64,000 nucleotides of DNA from Peteryoungia wuzhouensis (lineage in GTDB: Bacteria > Pseudomonadota > Alphaproteobacteria > Rhizobiales > Rhizobiaceae). Every line of letters starts with the position of its first letter. The first letter of the stretch is position 1. The stretch spans positions 1 through 64,000 of the forward strand of contig NZ_QJRY01000001.1 in the NCBI RefSeq assembly GCF_003205195.1. The letters are read 5' to 3'. Positions 9,080-17,200 of the stretch are shown here, one piece after another. A program made the translations under genes and the position numbers. A model generated the notes under the pieces. The model saw only the letters and a program-made list of their open reading frames with translations, was not told where the DNA came from and searched no databases.

Positions 9080-9890
9080 CGTGACCGTCTCGGCAAACGA
9101 AGGCAATGCTCCGTTCGGCTCCGCTACGGCTGACGATTGGGACAGCGCTGTTCGTGCACGTCTGGCTTTCGAAGCCAAGAACGACTCGGAACTCGGCACG
9201 ATCGGTTCTTACGTCCGCATCCAGGCTGACAGCCAGGGCGCATCGACTTCGAACCTCGACATCTCGCTCGAGCAGGCTTACATCACCGTTGGTGGCTTCA
9301 AGGTTGGTCGCGCTCTGACCTGGGCTGACGACTGGGGTCTGGCTGGCGAAACCGACGACTTCTTCGGTAACACCCGCTTCAACACCGCTTCCTACACCTA
9401 CACCGCAGACGCCTTCACGGTCGGCCTCGGCATCGACGATCTGTCTGACTCGTTCGCTGGCAACGAAGTTGGTCTCGAAGCTGTTGCCTCCGCTTCGCTC
9501 GGCATGGCAACCGTCGTCATCAACGGCGTTTACGACTTCGGCTCTGAAGAAGGCGCTATCGCTGGCGTTCTCTCGGCTGACGTAGGTCCGGGCACCTTCG
9601 CTCTTGCTGGCGCATGGGCTTCTGGTCAGTCGGTTGGCTACAACTTCACGTCTGAATGGACTGTTGGCGCCGCTTACACCTTCAAGGCGACCGAAAAGCT
9701 CTCCATCACTCCGCAGGCTGTTTACTGGGGCAACTACGGCTTCAGCGACAACGACGCTTGGGGTGCAGACCTGCTCGTCGAATACGCTCTGGCTGAAGGC
9801 CTGAAGGCATCGGCTGACGTTCGTTACCGCGATCTCGACAACGTCGACAGCAACTGGGACGGCTTCGTTCGTCTGACCCGTTCGTTCTAA
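8889..9890 (+). CDS. ropA: RopA-type outer membrane porin (copy 2)
   Basis: A 333-residue Porin_2 family outer membrane protein. Signal peptide, mature N terminus and ribosome site (GGAGGT) are identical to copy 1. The body differs, notably in predicted loop regions such as the SANEGNAPFGSATADD stretch, but the C-terminal third keeps AAYTxKATEKLSITP and the terminal Phe (RLTRSF). An open frame extends upstream to 8742, but ATG at 8889 gives the correct signal peptide. The two porins probably differ in channel selectivity or antigenic surface (inference). A terminator follows. Confidence 0.93.
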   Translation: MNIKSLLLGSAAALAVVSGAQAADAIVAAEPEPMEYVRVCDAFGTGYFYIPGTETCLKIGGEVRVTVSANEGNAPFGSATADDWDSAVRARLAFEAKNDSELGTIGSYVRIQADSQGASTSNLDISLEQAYITVGGFKVGRALTWADDWGLAGETDDFFGNTRFNTASYTYTADAFTVGLGIDDLSDSFAGNEVGLEAVASASLGMATVVINGVYDFGSEEGAIAGVLSADVGPGTFALAGAWASGQSVGYNFTSEWTVGAAYTFKATEKLSITPQAVYWGNYGFSDNDAWGADLLVEYALAEGLKASADVRYRDLDNVDSNWDGFVRLTRSF

Positions 9891-9917
9891 TCCACAACGG
9901 ATTAGCGAAAAGGTTTG

Positions 9918-9947
9918 GGGTCCGGCTTTTTCAAGCCGGACCCTTTT
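9918..9947 (+). terminator. Rho-independent terminator of porin copy 2
   Basis: An 11-bp perfect stem (9918-9928 with 9933-9943), a four-base loop and then TTTT, 28 bases after the porin stop. Confidence 0.92.
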
Positions 9948-10090
9948 CCGCAATCAGCGATCAGGCCATTTGAGCGCTGAAATTCAAGAGAATTCCCCCT
10001 CCCCGGCTCCGTCGGGACTGTTGAAAAAGGAGATGCGATCGAAAGCATGACGAGGCTCGAGGCGAGCCACTCCGGAAAGTTTGTGCTGTT

Positions 10091-10119
10091 TTGCACTATA
10101 CTTTTTATAAGATATAACG
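10091..10119 (+). promoter_or_regulatory. Putative sigma-70-like promoter of the recombinase gene
   Basis: TTGCAC and TATAAC hexamers lie about 16 bases apart in an AT-rich stretch upstream of the recombinase gene. The match to consensus is good, but positions are good only to about one base. Confidence 0.4.
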
Positions 10120-10188
10120 ATATGTACGCCCGTGGGGACGGGCGGTGAGCTCGTTCGCGTGCTCGCCAAAGGGAAATTTGGGGGATAT

Positions 10189-11118
10189 ATGCAGGTGGAA
10201 ATGCCGGCCGTGCAGGGTTTCGACGTCTTTACAGGCGTGCCCGATTATTCGGTTCATTATCAATACAGGCAGGGATCGATCCTGCACGAGGTGCGCGAGA
10301 CGACGCTCCGCGAACTCTTCGCCAAATATGGCGACCTGTTATGGATGAATGGCAGCCACAAATATAACGTAACAAATTTCATCGGAGAACTTCATGATCT
10401 CCTCGATATTCCGGGTTTCTCGACATTTTCCGACGAGATGCTCGACCAAGTGATTGGCAAATTGCGCAAACGCGGTAACAGCAACGCCACCATCAATCGA
10501 AAGATGGCGGCCTTAAGCAAACTGCTGCGAAAGGCGTATAAAATGGGAGACGTTCACAGTCTGCCTGAATTCAAGCGACAGAAGGAGAAAGCGGGACGAA
10601 TCCGTTTTCTCGACCGGGATGAAGAGGACCTGCTGTTCTCGGAAATCCGGGCGCATTCCGAACTTTATTACCGTTTCTGTCTCTTCCTCGTCGATACCGG
10701 TGCCCGCTTGAGCGAAGGTCTCAACTTGCGCTGGGGTGACATGCACAAGGACCGCGTGACCTTCTGGGTGACCAAGTCCGGCCGCTCGCGTTCAGTCCCG
10801 CTCACCCAAAGAGCGGTGGCTGCCATCGCGGCATCGGATCGGCGTCATGCCGGCCCCTTTGCCGAGATCGACCAGCAAAAGTTCCGCATCGCCTGGCACA
10901 TTGCCAAGGATGCGGTCGGCTTTGCCGACGACAAGGATGTCGTGCCGCACGTGCTGCGCCATACCTGCGCATCGCGCCTCGTCCAGGGCGGCATTGATAT
11001 CCGCCGCGTCCAGATGTGGCTCGGTCACCAGACCCTGACCATGACCATGCGCTACGCTCATCTGGCGTCGCATGATCTCGATATGTGCGTTCCCGTTCTC
11101 GAACGGGCCGCATGCTGA
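10189..11118 (+). CDS. Tyrosine recombinase / phage-type integrase
   Basis: A 309-residue site-specific recombinase. An N-terminal SAM-like DNA-binding domain covers about 45-125. The catalytic domain follows with Arg173 (TGARLSEGL), Lys196 (TKSGRSR), His254 and Arg257 (HVLRH), His280 (LGHQ) and nucleophile Tyr289 (MRYAHL), so the full R-K-H-R-H-Y set is present and the enzyme should be active. ATG at 10189 is favoured by GGGGGA just upstream; a GTG at 10132 would add 19 residues. No excisionase, phage or transposon genes accompany it. It could be a remnant of an integrated element or a domesticated recombinase. Confidence 0.9.
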   Translation: MQVEMPAVQGFDVFTGVPDYSVHYQYRQGSILHEVRETTLRELFAKYGDLLWMNGSHKYNVTNFIGELHDLLDIPGFSTFSDEMLDQVIGKLRKRGNSNATINRKMAALSKLLRKAYKMGDVHSLPEFKRQKEKAGRIRFLDRDEEDLLFSEIRAHSELYYRFCLFLVDTGARLSEGLNLRWGDMHKDRVTFWVTKSGRSRSVPLTQRAVAAIAASDRRHAGPFAEIDQQKFRIAWHIAKDAVGFADDKDVVPHVLRHTCASRLVQGGIDIRRVQMWLGHQTLTMTMRYAHLASHDLDMCVPVLERAAC

Positions 11119-11213
11119 AACGACCTCTCTCGAGAGTGATCTCAAGACCGATCAAATCACTTTGAAAAACATCGACTATTTTGACCCAGCATTGAAATCG
11201 GATCGATCCTTGA

Positions 11214-11244
11214 AGGCCCGGCTTGCGCCGGGCCTCGTTTTTTA
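11214..11244 (+). terminator. Rho-independent terminator after the recombinase gene
   Basis: A nine-base perfect stem (11214-11222 with 11227-11235), a four-base loop and a T-rich tail from 11238. Confidence 0.88.
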
Positions 11245-11296
11245 CGTCAAGGTTCGGAAATGACTGGGGGACGCGCAGGCGGTCGCCCCCAACGGC

Positions 11297-12514
11297 TCAA
11301 CCGAGCAACTGCTTGAGATCGGCGGCGGGATCCAAAAGCACGGCGCGCTCGGGTTGCCGCCCCGTCTCCAGAAGCTTCTTGCCCGTGACATACGCCTTGG
11401 CGTCGTTGATCGCATCGACGGCGATCAGGTTTCCCTGACGGAAATACCAGACAGACAGACTGCCCTCGCGGGCTCCGGGCCGCGTCAAGGTCTCATCATA
11501 ACCGAGGTTGAAACCGGCGATCTGCAGCTTGACCTCATACTGGTCGGACCAGAACCAGGGTTTGGGCCGATAGGGTTCGTTGCCGCCCGCGAGCACCGCC
11601 GCCACGGCTTCGGCCTGGTCGACGGCATTCTGCACGGATTCGAGCCGCACCCGCTCGCCGTTCCAATCCTGGACTGCGCAGTCGCCCATGGCAAAGACGT
11701 CCGCGTCCGAGGAGCGGCCATGGGCGTCAACGATGATGCCGTTCATCGTCTCCAGGCCTGCAGCCGAGGCCAGCTGGTCGTTGGGCAACACCCCGATGCC
11801 GGCGATGACCATGTCGACATCCAGAACCGTGCCATCCGACAGCTCAGCACCTTTGACGCGGCCGTCCAGCCCGATCAGCCTGACAAACCCGGTGTTTTCC
11901 CGGATCACGACGCCTTCCGCCTCGTGGATCGCGCGCATGGCCCCTGCCGTCGCCGGAGCTGCGACGCGGGCGAGGATCCGCTCGGCCATTTCGATCAGCG
12001 TCACCTCGAGGCCGAGCTTGCGCGCAACCGCCGCCGCCTCGAGCCCGATGTAGCCGCCCCCGATAATCAAAAGCCGGCGGCCCGCCTTCATCTCATCGGC
12101 CAAGGCATCGGCATCGGCTTTGTCGCGCACGGTGAAGACGCCGCCGAGATCCCCGCCGATTGCCGTCGGCAACCGACGCGGCGTCGCACCGGTTGCAAGC
12201 GCCAGCTGGTCGTAAGCAACCGCACTGCCATCGAAGAGGCGCACGATCTTCTGCTCGCGGTCGATGGCCTCTACCGGTGTCGACAGGCGGATCTCGACAT
12301 TGTTGTCCGCAAACCAGCTCTCCGGCCTGAACAGCAACCGCTCGAACGTCATCTCACCGAGCAGGTATTTTTTCGACAGCGGCGGGCGCTGATACGGCAA
12401 ACACGGCTCGGAGCCGATGATCGTGATCGGACGCCCGTCTTTCAGCGCCCTCAACTTGGCAGCAAGCGCGAAGCCCGCCTGCCCTGCCCCGACAATTACC
12501 AGCCTGCCTGCCAC
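11297..12514 (-). CDS. FAD-dependent NAD(P)H:ferredoxin/rubredoxin reductase-like oxidoreductase
   Basis: A 405-residue two-dinucleotide-fold flavoprotein of the putidaredoxin/ferredoxin reductase type. The FAD fold is at the N terminus (LVIVGAGQAGF), the NAD(P) fold in the middle (LLIIGGGYIGLEAA), and the second FAD motif TVLDVDMVIAGIGVLPN later. GTG at 12514 is chosen because AGAGG lies eight bases ahead and the length then matches the family; ATGs at 12538 and 12553 have poor ribosome sites. It probably passes electrons to a small iron-sulfur protein, but no ferredoxin gene is adjacent, so the partner is unknown. Confidence 0.88.
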   Translation of the reverse strand: MAGRLVIVGAGQAGFALAAKLRALKDGRPITIIGSEPCLPYQRPPLSKKYLLGEMTFERLLFRPESWFADNNVEIRLSTPVEAIDREQKIVRLFDGSAVAYDQLALATGATPRRLPTAIGGDLGGVFTVRDKADADALADEMKAGRRLLIIGGGYIGLEAAAVARKLGLEVTLIEMAERILARVAAPATAGAMRAIHEAEGVVIRENTGFVRLIGLDGRVKGAELSDGTVLDVDMVIAGIGVLPNDQLASAAGLETMNGIIVDAHGRSSDADVFAMGDCAVQDWNGERVRLESVQNAVDQAEAVAAVLAGGNEPYRPKPWFWSDQYEVKLQIAGFNLGYDETLTRPGAREGSLSVWYFRQGNLIAVDAINDAKAYVTGKKLLETGRQPERAVLLDPAADLKQLLG

Positions 12515-12765
12515 TGTCCACGCCTCTTGCCATTTCATGATCCGCAGCTTCATCCGAAGCGCGGCCGCCTATATTTCAAGGCCTAGCTTCGTCGTTGCGG
12601 CCGGTCAAGGTCGGCACAGACGCTGCAAGGCGCGGCAAATTTGCATTCGAACGCGCTCAAAAAGCGCAAACACGCCTGTCCTGCGTATTTTATCGACCGC
12701 GTTCAGACAATGTCGACGAAGTTGGTTTAATTTGGGACCATGACAATCGGTCGAGGGAGGGTGAA

Positions 12766-13119
12766 ATGCCCTTGCTGCATATTCCAGACGCCAGAACGGA
12801 CGTCCCTCGTGACCAGGCTTTCGAGCGTTTCCAGGTCGATCGCCCGGGCAAGATCATTTTCGTCGGCCATCACCTGACCACCAAAAGCAGCCTACGCTGC
12901 CTGATCCGCAACATTTCGCTTTATGGCGCCGATCTCGAGGTCTCTCCGCATGTGGCCGTGCCCAGCAATTTCTTCCTTGAGATCCTCGGCATTCACGACG
13001 AGATCGGATGCACCGTCATCCGTCGCGAGGCCGAGAAGTTGACGGTCGGCTTCAACATGCTGATCGACGCGGAATTCCTGCATCACGTCGTGCGCCTGTC
13101 CTTCGAACTCAGCCACTGA
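12766..13119 (+). CDS. PilZ-like domain protein (first of two paralogues)
   Basis: A 117-residue protein. The segment FERFQVDRPGKIIF...LIRNISLYGADLEV resembles a PilZ domain: the (D/N)xSxxG element is kept (NISLYG) but the arginine-rich c-di-GMP-binding RxxxR is not clear. ATG at 12766 follows GGGAGGG; the longer open frame upstream is probably non-coding. It shares the layout and the phrase (L/I)xIxGxxDxIGC with the protein at 13319, so the two are tandem paralogues. A role in surface, motility or polysaccharide control is plausible, but c-di-GMP binding is uncertain. Confidence 0.78.
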   Translation: MPLLHIPDARTDVPRDQAFERFQVDRPGKIIFVGHHLTTKSSLRCLIRNISLYGADLEVSPHVAVPSNFFLEILGIHDEIGCTVIRREAEKLTVGFNMLIDAEFLHHVVRLSFELSH

Positions 13120-13147
13120 CACCTTTCAACTCTCCTCCCCCGTTCTC

Positions 13148-13183
13148 ATCGGCCGGATCACAATTCGATCCGGCCGATCTTTG
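13148..13183 (+). terminator. Terminator between the PilZ-like genes
   Basis: A perfect 12-bp inverted repeat (13148-13159 with 13167-13178), a seven-base loop and then a short CTTTGCTT tail, downstream of the first PilZ-like gene. Confidence 0.75.
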
Positions 13184-13318
13184 CTTGTCCCGGCAATCCG
13201 GGAGCACAATTCGTGACATTGAAATTTTAGAGCTTGTTAAAATTTGAGCGAACTTGTTGAACCTACTGAAAATAATTGGGGACAGAGTGAGGCGGTGATA
13301 CGATGAGGAGCGTTTGAA

Positions 13319-13735
13319 ATGGCGATGGAGAATGCAACACATCTGGCCGGCGTCAGCTCGGAAATGTACGAGCGCAAGTGGGAACGCTTCTACGTTCAGC
13401 GCCCGGCCCGCGTCATGTCGGTCAGCCCCGGCCTCAGCGGCATCACCATTCGCAGCTGCCAAGTTCTGGACATCTCGCGCGGCGGTGCTGCGATCGAACT
13501 GACCACGGCCATCGGGCTTTCCTCCCATTATTACCTGCAGATCATCGGCCTTGCCGACCGCATCGGATGCGCAGAGGTCTATCGCAATGGCAGCCGCGTC
13601 GGCGTCAAGTTCATTGCGCCCATCTCCGAACACATGCTGCACCGGATCGTGCGTGCCGACTTCATGCTCGGTGACGAACTCAAGCAGCCGCTCAAACCTT
13701 TCCAAAACGGTAACGGCGCCCGTCTCGGCCGCTGA
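13319..13735 (+). CDS. PilZ-like domain protein (second paralogue)
   Basis: A 138-residue protein. RFYVQRPARVM is followed by CQVLDISRGGAAIEL, the (D/N)xSxxG element of PilZ domains. The first motif has Arg residues but not the exact RxxxR spacing of canonical c-di-GMP binders. ATG at 13319 has GAGGAG upstream. The C-terminal tail of about 20 residues is probably disordered. A terminator hairpin separates it from the first copy, so each may have its own promoter. Confidence 0.82.
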   Translation: MAMENATHLAGVSSEMYERKWERFYVQRPARVMSVSPGLSGITIRSCQVLDISRGGAAIELTTAIGLSSHYYLQIIGLADRIGCAEVYRNGSRVGVKFIAPISEHMLHRIVRADFMLGDELKQPLKPFQNGNGARLGR

Positions 13736-13848
13736 TCCCCTGGGGCTGGCGTCGGCAACCGGCTGTTAAGACCCCTTCCGGTCTTGCGCGGTTGAAAGCA
13801 CTTCTTATTGTGGGCACTCCGTCTCCCAATCTGGATGCCCGATCGCGC

Positions 13849-14961
13849 ATGACCGCCTTTTCCCGTTTTACGCCGCTTGCCACCTCACTCCCCGCCACCG
13901 TGCCCTTTGTCGGGCCAGAAGCGATCGAACGCCAGCGCGGCACCGCTGTTCAGGCGCGCATCGGGGCCAATGAAAGCGGCTTTGGGCCGGCGCCCTCGGT
14001 TTTGAAGGCCATTGCCGAGAAGGCCGGCGAGATCTGGAAATACAACGACCCTGAAAACCATGCGCTGAAGGCGGCTCTCGCCGCGCATCTCGGGCTCAAA
14101 CCCGAGAACTTCGTCATCGGCGAGGGAATAGACGACCTGCTGGGGCTGATCGTGCGCCTCGTCATCGAACCCGGCATGCCCGTCGTGACCTCGCTCGGGG
14201 CCTATCCGACCTTCAATTTCCATGTGAACGGCTTTGGCGGACGGCTGGTCACGGCGCCTTACCGCAACGACCGGGAAGATCTCGATGCGCTGCTCGATCT
14301 GGTAAAGCGCGAAGATGCACCGCTCGTCTATTTCGCCAATCCTGATAATCCGATGGGGAGCTGGTGGGATGCGGACAGGATCGTTGCCTTCGCCCATGCG
14401 CTGCCCTCGACCACGCTACTGATCCTCGACGAGGCCTATAGCGAGACGGCGCCGGAGGGATCGATCCCGGCGGCAGACGCGCTCATCGACCTGCCGAATG
14501 TCATCCGCACGCGAACCTTCTCGAAAGCCTATGGTCTCGCCGGAGCCCGCGTCGGTTACGGCATTGGCACGCCCGGCACCGTTTCCGCCTTCGACAAGAT
14601 CCGCAACCACTTCGGCATGCCGCGGCTGTCGACGGAAGCAGCACTCGCGGCACTTTCCGACCAGGCCTATCTCAGAGACGTGATCGCGCGGATCAAGGCC
14701 GCACGCGAGCGGATTGCCGGGATTGCCAGAGCCAATGGGCTCAATCCGCTGCCCTCCGCCACGAATTTCGTGGCGATTGATGCCGGCCGCGACGGCGTGT
14801 ATGCACGCGCCATCGTCGACGGGCTGATGCAACATGGTGTCTTCATCCGCATGCCGGGCGTCGCGTCGCTCAATCGCTGCATCCGTGTTTCGGCAGGGCT
14901 TCCTGCCGATCTCGACCTGTTCGAGCAGGCGCTGCCGCAAGTGCTGAAGGCGCTCGGCTAA
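13849..14961 (+). CDS. PLP-dependent aminotransferase, HisC-like (class I/II)
   Basis: A 370-residue fold-type I PLP enzyme. The Schiff-base lysine is Lys226 (RTFSKAYGLAGARVGYG), with YFANPDNPMGSWW and LILDEAYSE upstream of it. Similarity is to histidinol-phosphate aminotransferases and the related CobC/CobD threonine-phosphate decarboxylases. No his or cob genes are nearby, so the substrate cannot be assigned and a paralogue of the true HisC is likely. ATG at 13849 is taken over one at 13792 because it gives the usual N terminus; neither has a strong ribosome site. Confidence 0.85.
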   Translation: MTAFSRFTPLATSLPATVPFVGPEAIERQRGTAVQARIGANESGFGPAPSVLKAIAEKAGEIWKYNDPENHALKAALAAHLGLKPENFVIGEGIDDLLGLIVRLVIEPGMPVVTSLGAYPTFNFHVNGFGGRLVTAPYRNDREDLDALLDLVKREDAPLVYFANPDNPMGSWWDADRIVAFAHALPSTTLLILDEAYSETAPEGSIPAADALIDLPNVIRTRTFSKAYGLAGARVGYGIGTPGTVSAFDKIRNHFGMPRLSTEAALAALSDQAYLRDVIARIKAARERIAGIARANGLNPLPSATNFVAIDAGRDGVYARAIVDGLMQHGVFIRMPGVASLNRCIRVSAGLPADLDLFEQALPQVLKALG

Positions 14962-14978
14962 GCCCCCGGCCGCAATAG

Positions 14979-15019
14979 AAAAAACCGCGCCGGCCTTGTC
15001 CCTGCCGGTCGCGGTTTTT
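14979..15019. terminator. Bidirectional terminator
   Basis: A-rich left flank, a long GC-rich hairpin (about 14983-14995 with 15003-15014, with small mismatches) and a T-rich right flank. It lies between the aminotransferase gene and the convergent Sel1-like gene. Confidence 0.75.
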
Positions 15020-15118
15020 CAAAGTGTTGGCACTGGCCCCGTCCAAAGGTCCCCCGCCACATTCCCCTTTCGGGTTCTTCTTGTGATATCGCCCGCCGCA
15101 GACCGCGGCGGATAAGGC

Positions 15119-15385
15119 TCAGTGCATGGTCATCCATTCGCGGGCGGCACGGAGCGCCTCGGCGAGCTGGAGCTTGCTCATGGTCTGGGAGAGATCTGCG
15201 CGCAGCTCGGCGGCGCGGTCGCAGCCCTTGATCGCAGCGATGTTCAGCCACTTGTGCGCCGAGACCAGGTCCACAGGGCAACCGCGGCCCGTCGCATACA
15301 TCAGGCCCATGTCGCGGTAGACGTCGGCCCGGGTTTCGCCACCCATCGTGGCATTTTCGGAAGAGTGCATTTCAAAGCGTGCCAT
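15119..15385 (-). CDS. Small Sel1-repeat protein
   Basis: An 88-residue protein with one Sel1-like (TPR-type) repeat at about 22-55: YRDMGLMYATGRG...SAHKWLNIAAIKG. Such short helical repeats usually mediate protein-protein contacts. No signal peptide is seen, so it is probably cytoplasmic. ATG at 15385 has AGGGA about eight bases upstream. It stands alone and its partner is unknown. Confidence 0.8.
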   Translation of the reverse strand: MARFEMHSSENATMGGETRADVYRDMGLMYATGRGCPVDLVSAHKWLNIAAIKGCDRAAELRADLSQTMSKLQLAEALRAAREWMTMH

Positions 15386-15897
15386 TGGTTTTGTCCCTGT
15401 TTGCCTAGTGGTTACTTATGTCCCTGTTTTCCCTTTCGGGTCCCGTCTGATCCGGCGCCGGCTCGTTGTCCGGTCATTCTCGTTTCAGTCGGGGGCGGCG
15501 GGTTTGTCCCTGCTCGTTTGATGAGCCCACTATGCCGCACGGCCTTCAAAAACCGCTTAAAATGCATCCTTAATTTGCTGAAAACAAAGTACAAATGCTT
15601 CGTAAACTTGGTTTTTTGTTAAGCACTACAGCCCTTGGTATTTAAGGAATTCGGGCGGAAATTTACGATGCTTTCATCTTTGAAAATCAACCGTTTCTTC
15701 ACCACGATCTTCGAAGGCAAATTACGGGAAGCCCGCAAATGATGCGTTTTCGGCTTGTCCACCGCGTCGCAAAACAGGCGGATTGCATTTTACCTTTACG
15801 TGTGCGTAAGATATTTCTTAACCGGTGACCGCCTCTCCAGGAGGACCATGGGAGCGATTGCCGGCACATCCATCATTCCTGGGAGGAGAGATCAGAC
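15386..15897. other. Intergenic region, AT-rich in part
   Basis: About 510 bases without a supported gene. The section 15560-15720 is AT-rich for this genome and may contain promoters for the genes on either side. A near-palindrome TTACGTGTGCGTAA at 15796-15809 is listed separately. Confidence 0.5.
15795..15810. promoter_or_regulatory. Imperfect palindrome resembling the site at 43342
   Basis: TTACGTGTGCGTAA (15796-15809) matches the perfect palindrome in the ETF-QO intergenic region at 12 of 14 core bases. It is about 90 bases upstream of the DUF2147 gene. It may be a weaker site for the same regulator. Confidence 0.35.
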
Positions 15898-16233
15898 ATG
15901 CGGACACTCATCATCGCGGCAGCGCTTGCGCTTTCGGCCATCTCGGCACAGGCGGCAGAGCCGATCGAAGGCAAGTGGAAGACCGCGAGCGGCGCTACGG
16001 CCGAAATCGCGCCTTGCGGCGGCAGCTTCTGTGTCACGCTGAGAAGCGGCAAGCACAACGGCAAGCAGATCGGCAAGATGGCCGGCTCGGGCGACAGCTA
16101 TTCGGGCGAGATCACTGATCCGGACAACGACAAGACCTATTCGGGCTCGGGCACGGTATCGGGCAATTCCCTGAAGATGAAGGGCTGCGTGCTCGCCGTT
16201 CTCTGCAAGAGCCAGACCTGGACGCGGCTTTAA
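15898..16233 (+). CDS. DUF2147 family secreted protein
   Basis: A 111-residue protein with a signal peptide (MRTLIIAAALALSAISAQA). A compact DUF2147 domain follows: GKWKTASG...IAPCGGSFCVTLRSGKHNGKQIG...CVLAVLCKSQTWTRL. Four mature-region cysteines could form periplasmic disulfides. The family's role is unknown; related proteins are annotated as periplasmic or envelope proteins. ATG at 15898 is preceded by GGGAGGAGAG. Confidence 0.88.
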   Translation: MRTLIIAAALALSAISAQAAEPIEGKWKTASGATAEIAPCGGSFCVTLRSGKHNGKQIGKMAGSGDSYSGEITDPDNDKTYSGSGTVSGNSLKMKGCVLAVLCKSQTWTRL

Positions 16234-16256
16234 GCTGAGACCCATCCCTTCTTTAT

Positions 16257-16288
16257 GACAGGCGGCCGGAGCGATCCGGCCGCCTGTC
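16257..16288. terminator. Long hairpin between convergent genes
   Basis: A perfect 13-bp inverted repeat (16257-16269 with 16276-16288) and a six-base loop between the DUF2147 and VOC genes. No long T tract is present, so it may act as a termination or mRNA-stabilising structure for both. Confidence 0.6.
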
Positions 16289-16307
16289 GCATTTGCGCAA
16301 CGCCGTT

Positions 16308-16685
16308 TCAGATCGGCTCGCCGACATCGATGCGGTTGCCGTCGGGATCTTCAAAGACAAAGGCGCGCAGCCCGTAGTCCTTGTTCTGCAGGCGCTTGAT
16401 CACCCGCAGTCCCTGCTGCTGGATGATGTCATGCAGCGCATCGACATTCTCCACCATCATATGGGCAATGTTGAAATCGGCCGCCTTGTGTCCCGGCTGC
16501 AGGGTCAGGTGGATTTCGGCCCCTTCCCGCTCGAGGATCATGAAGCCGACTGGATCGCCGTTCTGGAAGACATTCTGGAAGCCGAGCACGCCGATGTAGA
16601 AGTCTGTCGCCCGCGCCATGTTGTGGACGGGCAGCATCGCGGCCACGCGGCCAAAGCGGAGGGGTTTGTCGTCTGTCTTGTGCAT
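16308..16685 (-). CDS. VOC (glyoxalase/bleomycin-resistance) family protein
   Basis: About 125 residues with the beta-alpha-beta-beta-beta vicinal-oxygen-chelate pattern: VAAMLPVHNMARATDFYIGVLGF near the start and FVFEDPDGNRIDVGEP at the end. Family members include glyoxalases, ring-cleaving dioxygenases and antibiotic-binding proteins. The substrate cannot be inferred. ATG at 16685 is preferred for a GGTGG about ten bases upstream; one at 16697 adds four residues. Confidence 0.83.
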   Translation of the reverse strand: MHKTDDKPLRFGRVAAMLPVHNMARATDFYIGVLGFQNVFQNGDPVGFMILEREGAEIHLTLQPGHKAADFNIAHMMVENVDALHDIIQQQGLRVIKRLQNKDYGLRAFVFEDPDGNRIDVGEPI

Positions 16686-16862
16686 GGTTGCCACCATGTT
16701 GCGGAAGATCCGCGCGGTGGGGACGGTGCCCCGCCTCCGCGCATCTCTCCGAAGTGCGATCGAGCAGGACGGTGCCCGCCGCAGCCCTTATCGCCCGAGG
16801 AAGGCGCTTCTGCAAAGCCCTTGATGTTTACTGAGCGGCTGAACGCCAGATGAATTCGCCTC

Positions 16863-16884
16863 TCAGGCCGCATTCAGGCCGCAT
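16863..16884 (+). promoter_or_regulatory. Perfect 11-bp tandem repeat (response-regulator-type site)
   Basis: TCAGGCCGCAT occurs twice head to tail (16863-16873, 16874-16884), about 40 bases before the start of the 56-residue gene. An 11-bp direct repeat ending near a CATAAA -10-like element is the layout of OmpR/PhoB-family activator sites. The regulator is not identified. Confidence 0.45.
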
Positions 16885-16925
16885 CCGTCATAAAGGGTCC
16901 AGACACAAACGCGGAGGATAAGACG

Positions 16926-17096
16926 ATGGCAACTGTGGCGCGGCGCCTGACGATCATGACCCTGACCATGGCGGTCTTCGCGATGGTCTTCAGCCACCTG
17001 GTCGTCAACAATCAGCCATCGACACGGCACGCCTCAAGCGGCCTCGTCGCAAGCTGCGCGCCTGTCGGCCTCAATGCCTGCCGGCCGACCTTCTGA
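16926..17096 (+). CDS. Small single-pass membrane or secreted protein
   Basis: A 56-codon gene with GGAGGATAAG upstream of its ATG. The product is MATVARRLTIMTLTMAVFAM... with one hydrophobic segment (about 8-26). The tail (SCAPVGLNACRPTF) has two Cys and would lie outside the cytoplasm if the segment is a signal anchor. I know no family. The strong ribosome site, signal-like N terminus and upstream tandem operator support it as a real, regulated gene. Confidence 0.65.
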   Translation: MATVARRLTIMTLTMAVFAMVFSHLVVNNQPSTRHASSGLVASCAPVGLNACRPTF

Positions 17097-17200
17097 TCCG
17101 ACCTTGCATCCCGAGGCCTGGTAAGGGGCCTTGCGCAGAAATCTTGATGCCGGACATGCGACGTCGTTTGCTTGTCAATGTTCCTCTCCTATAATGCGGC

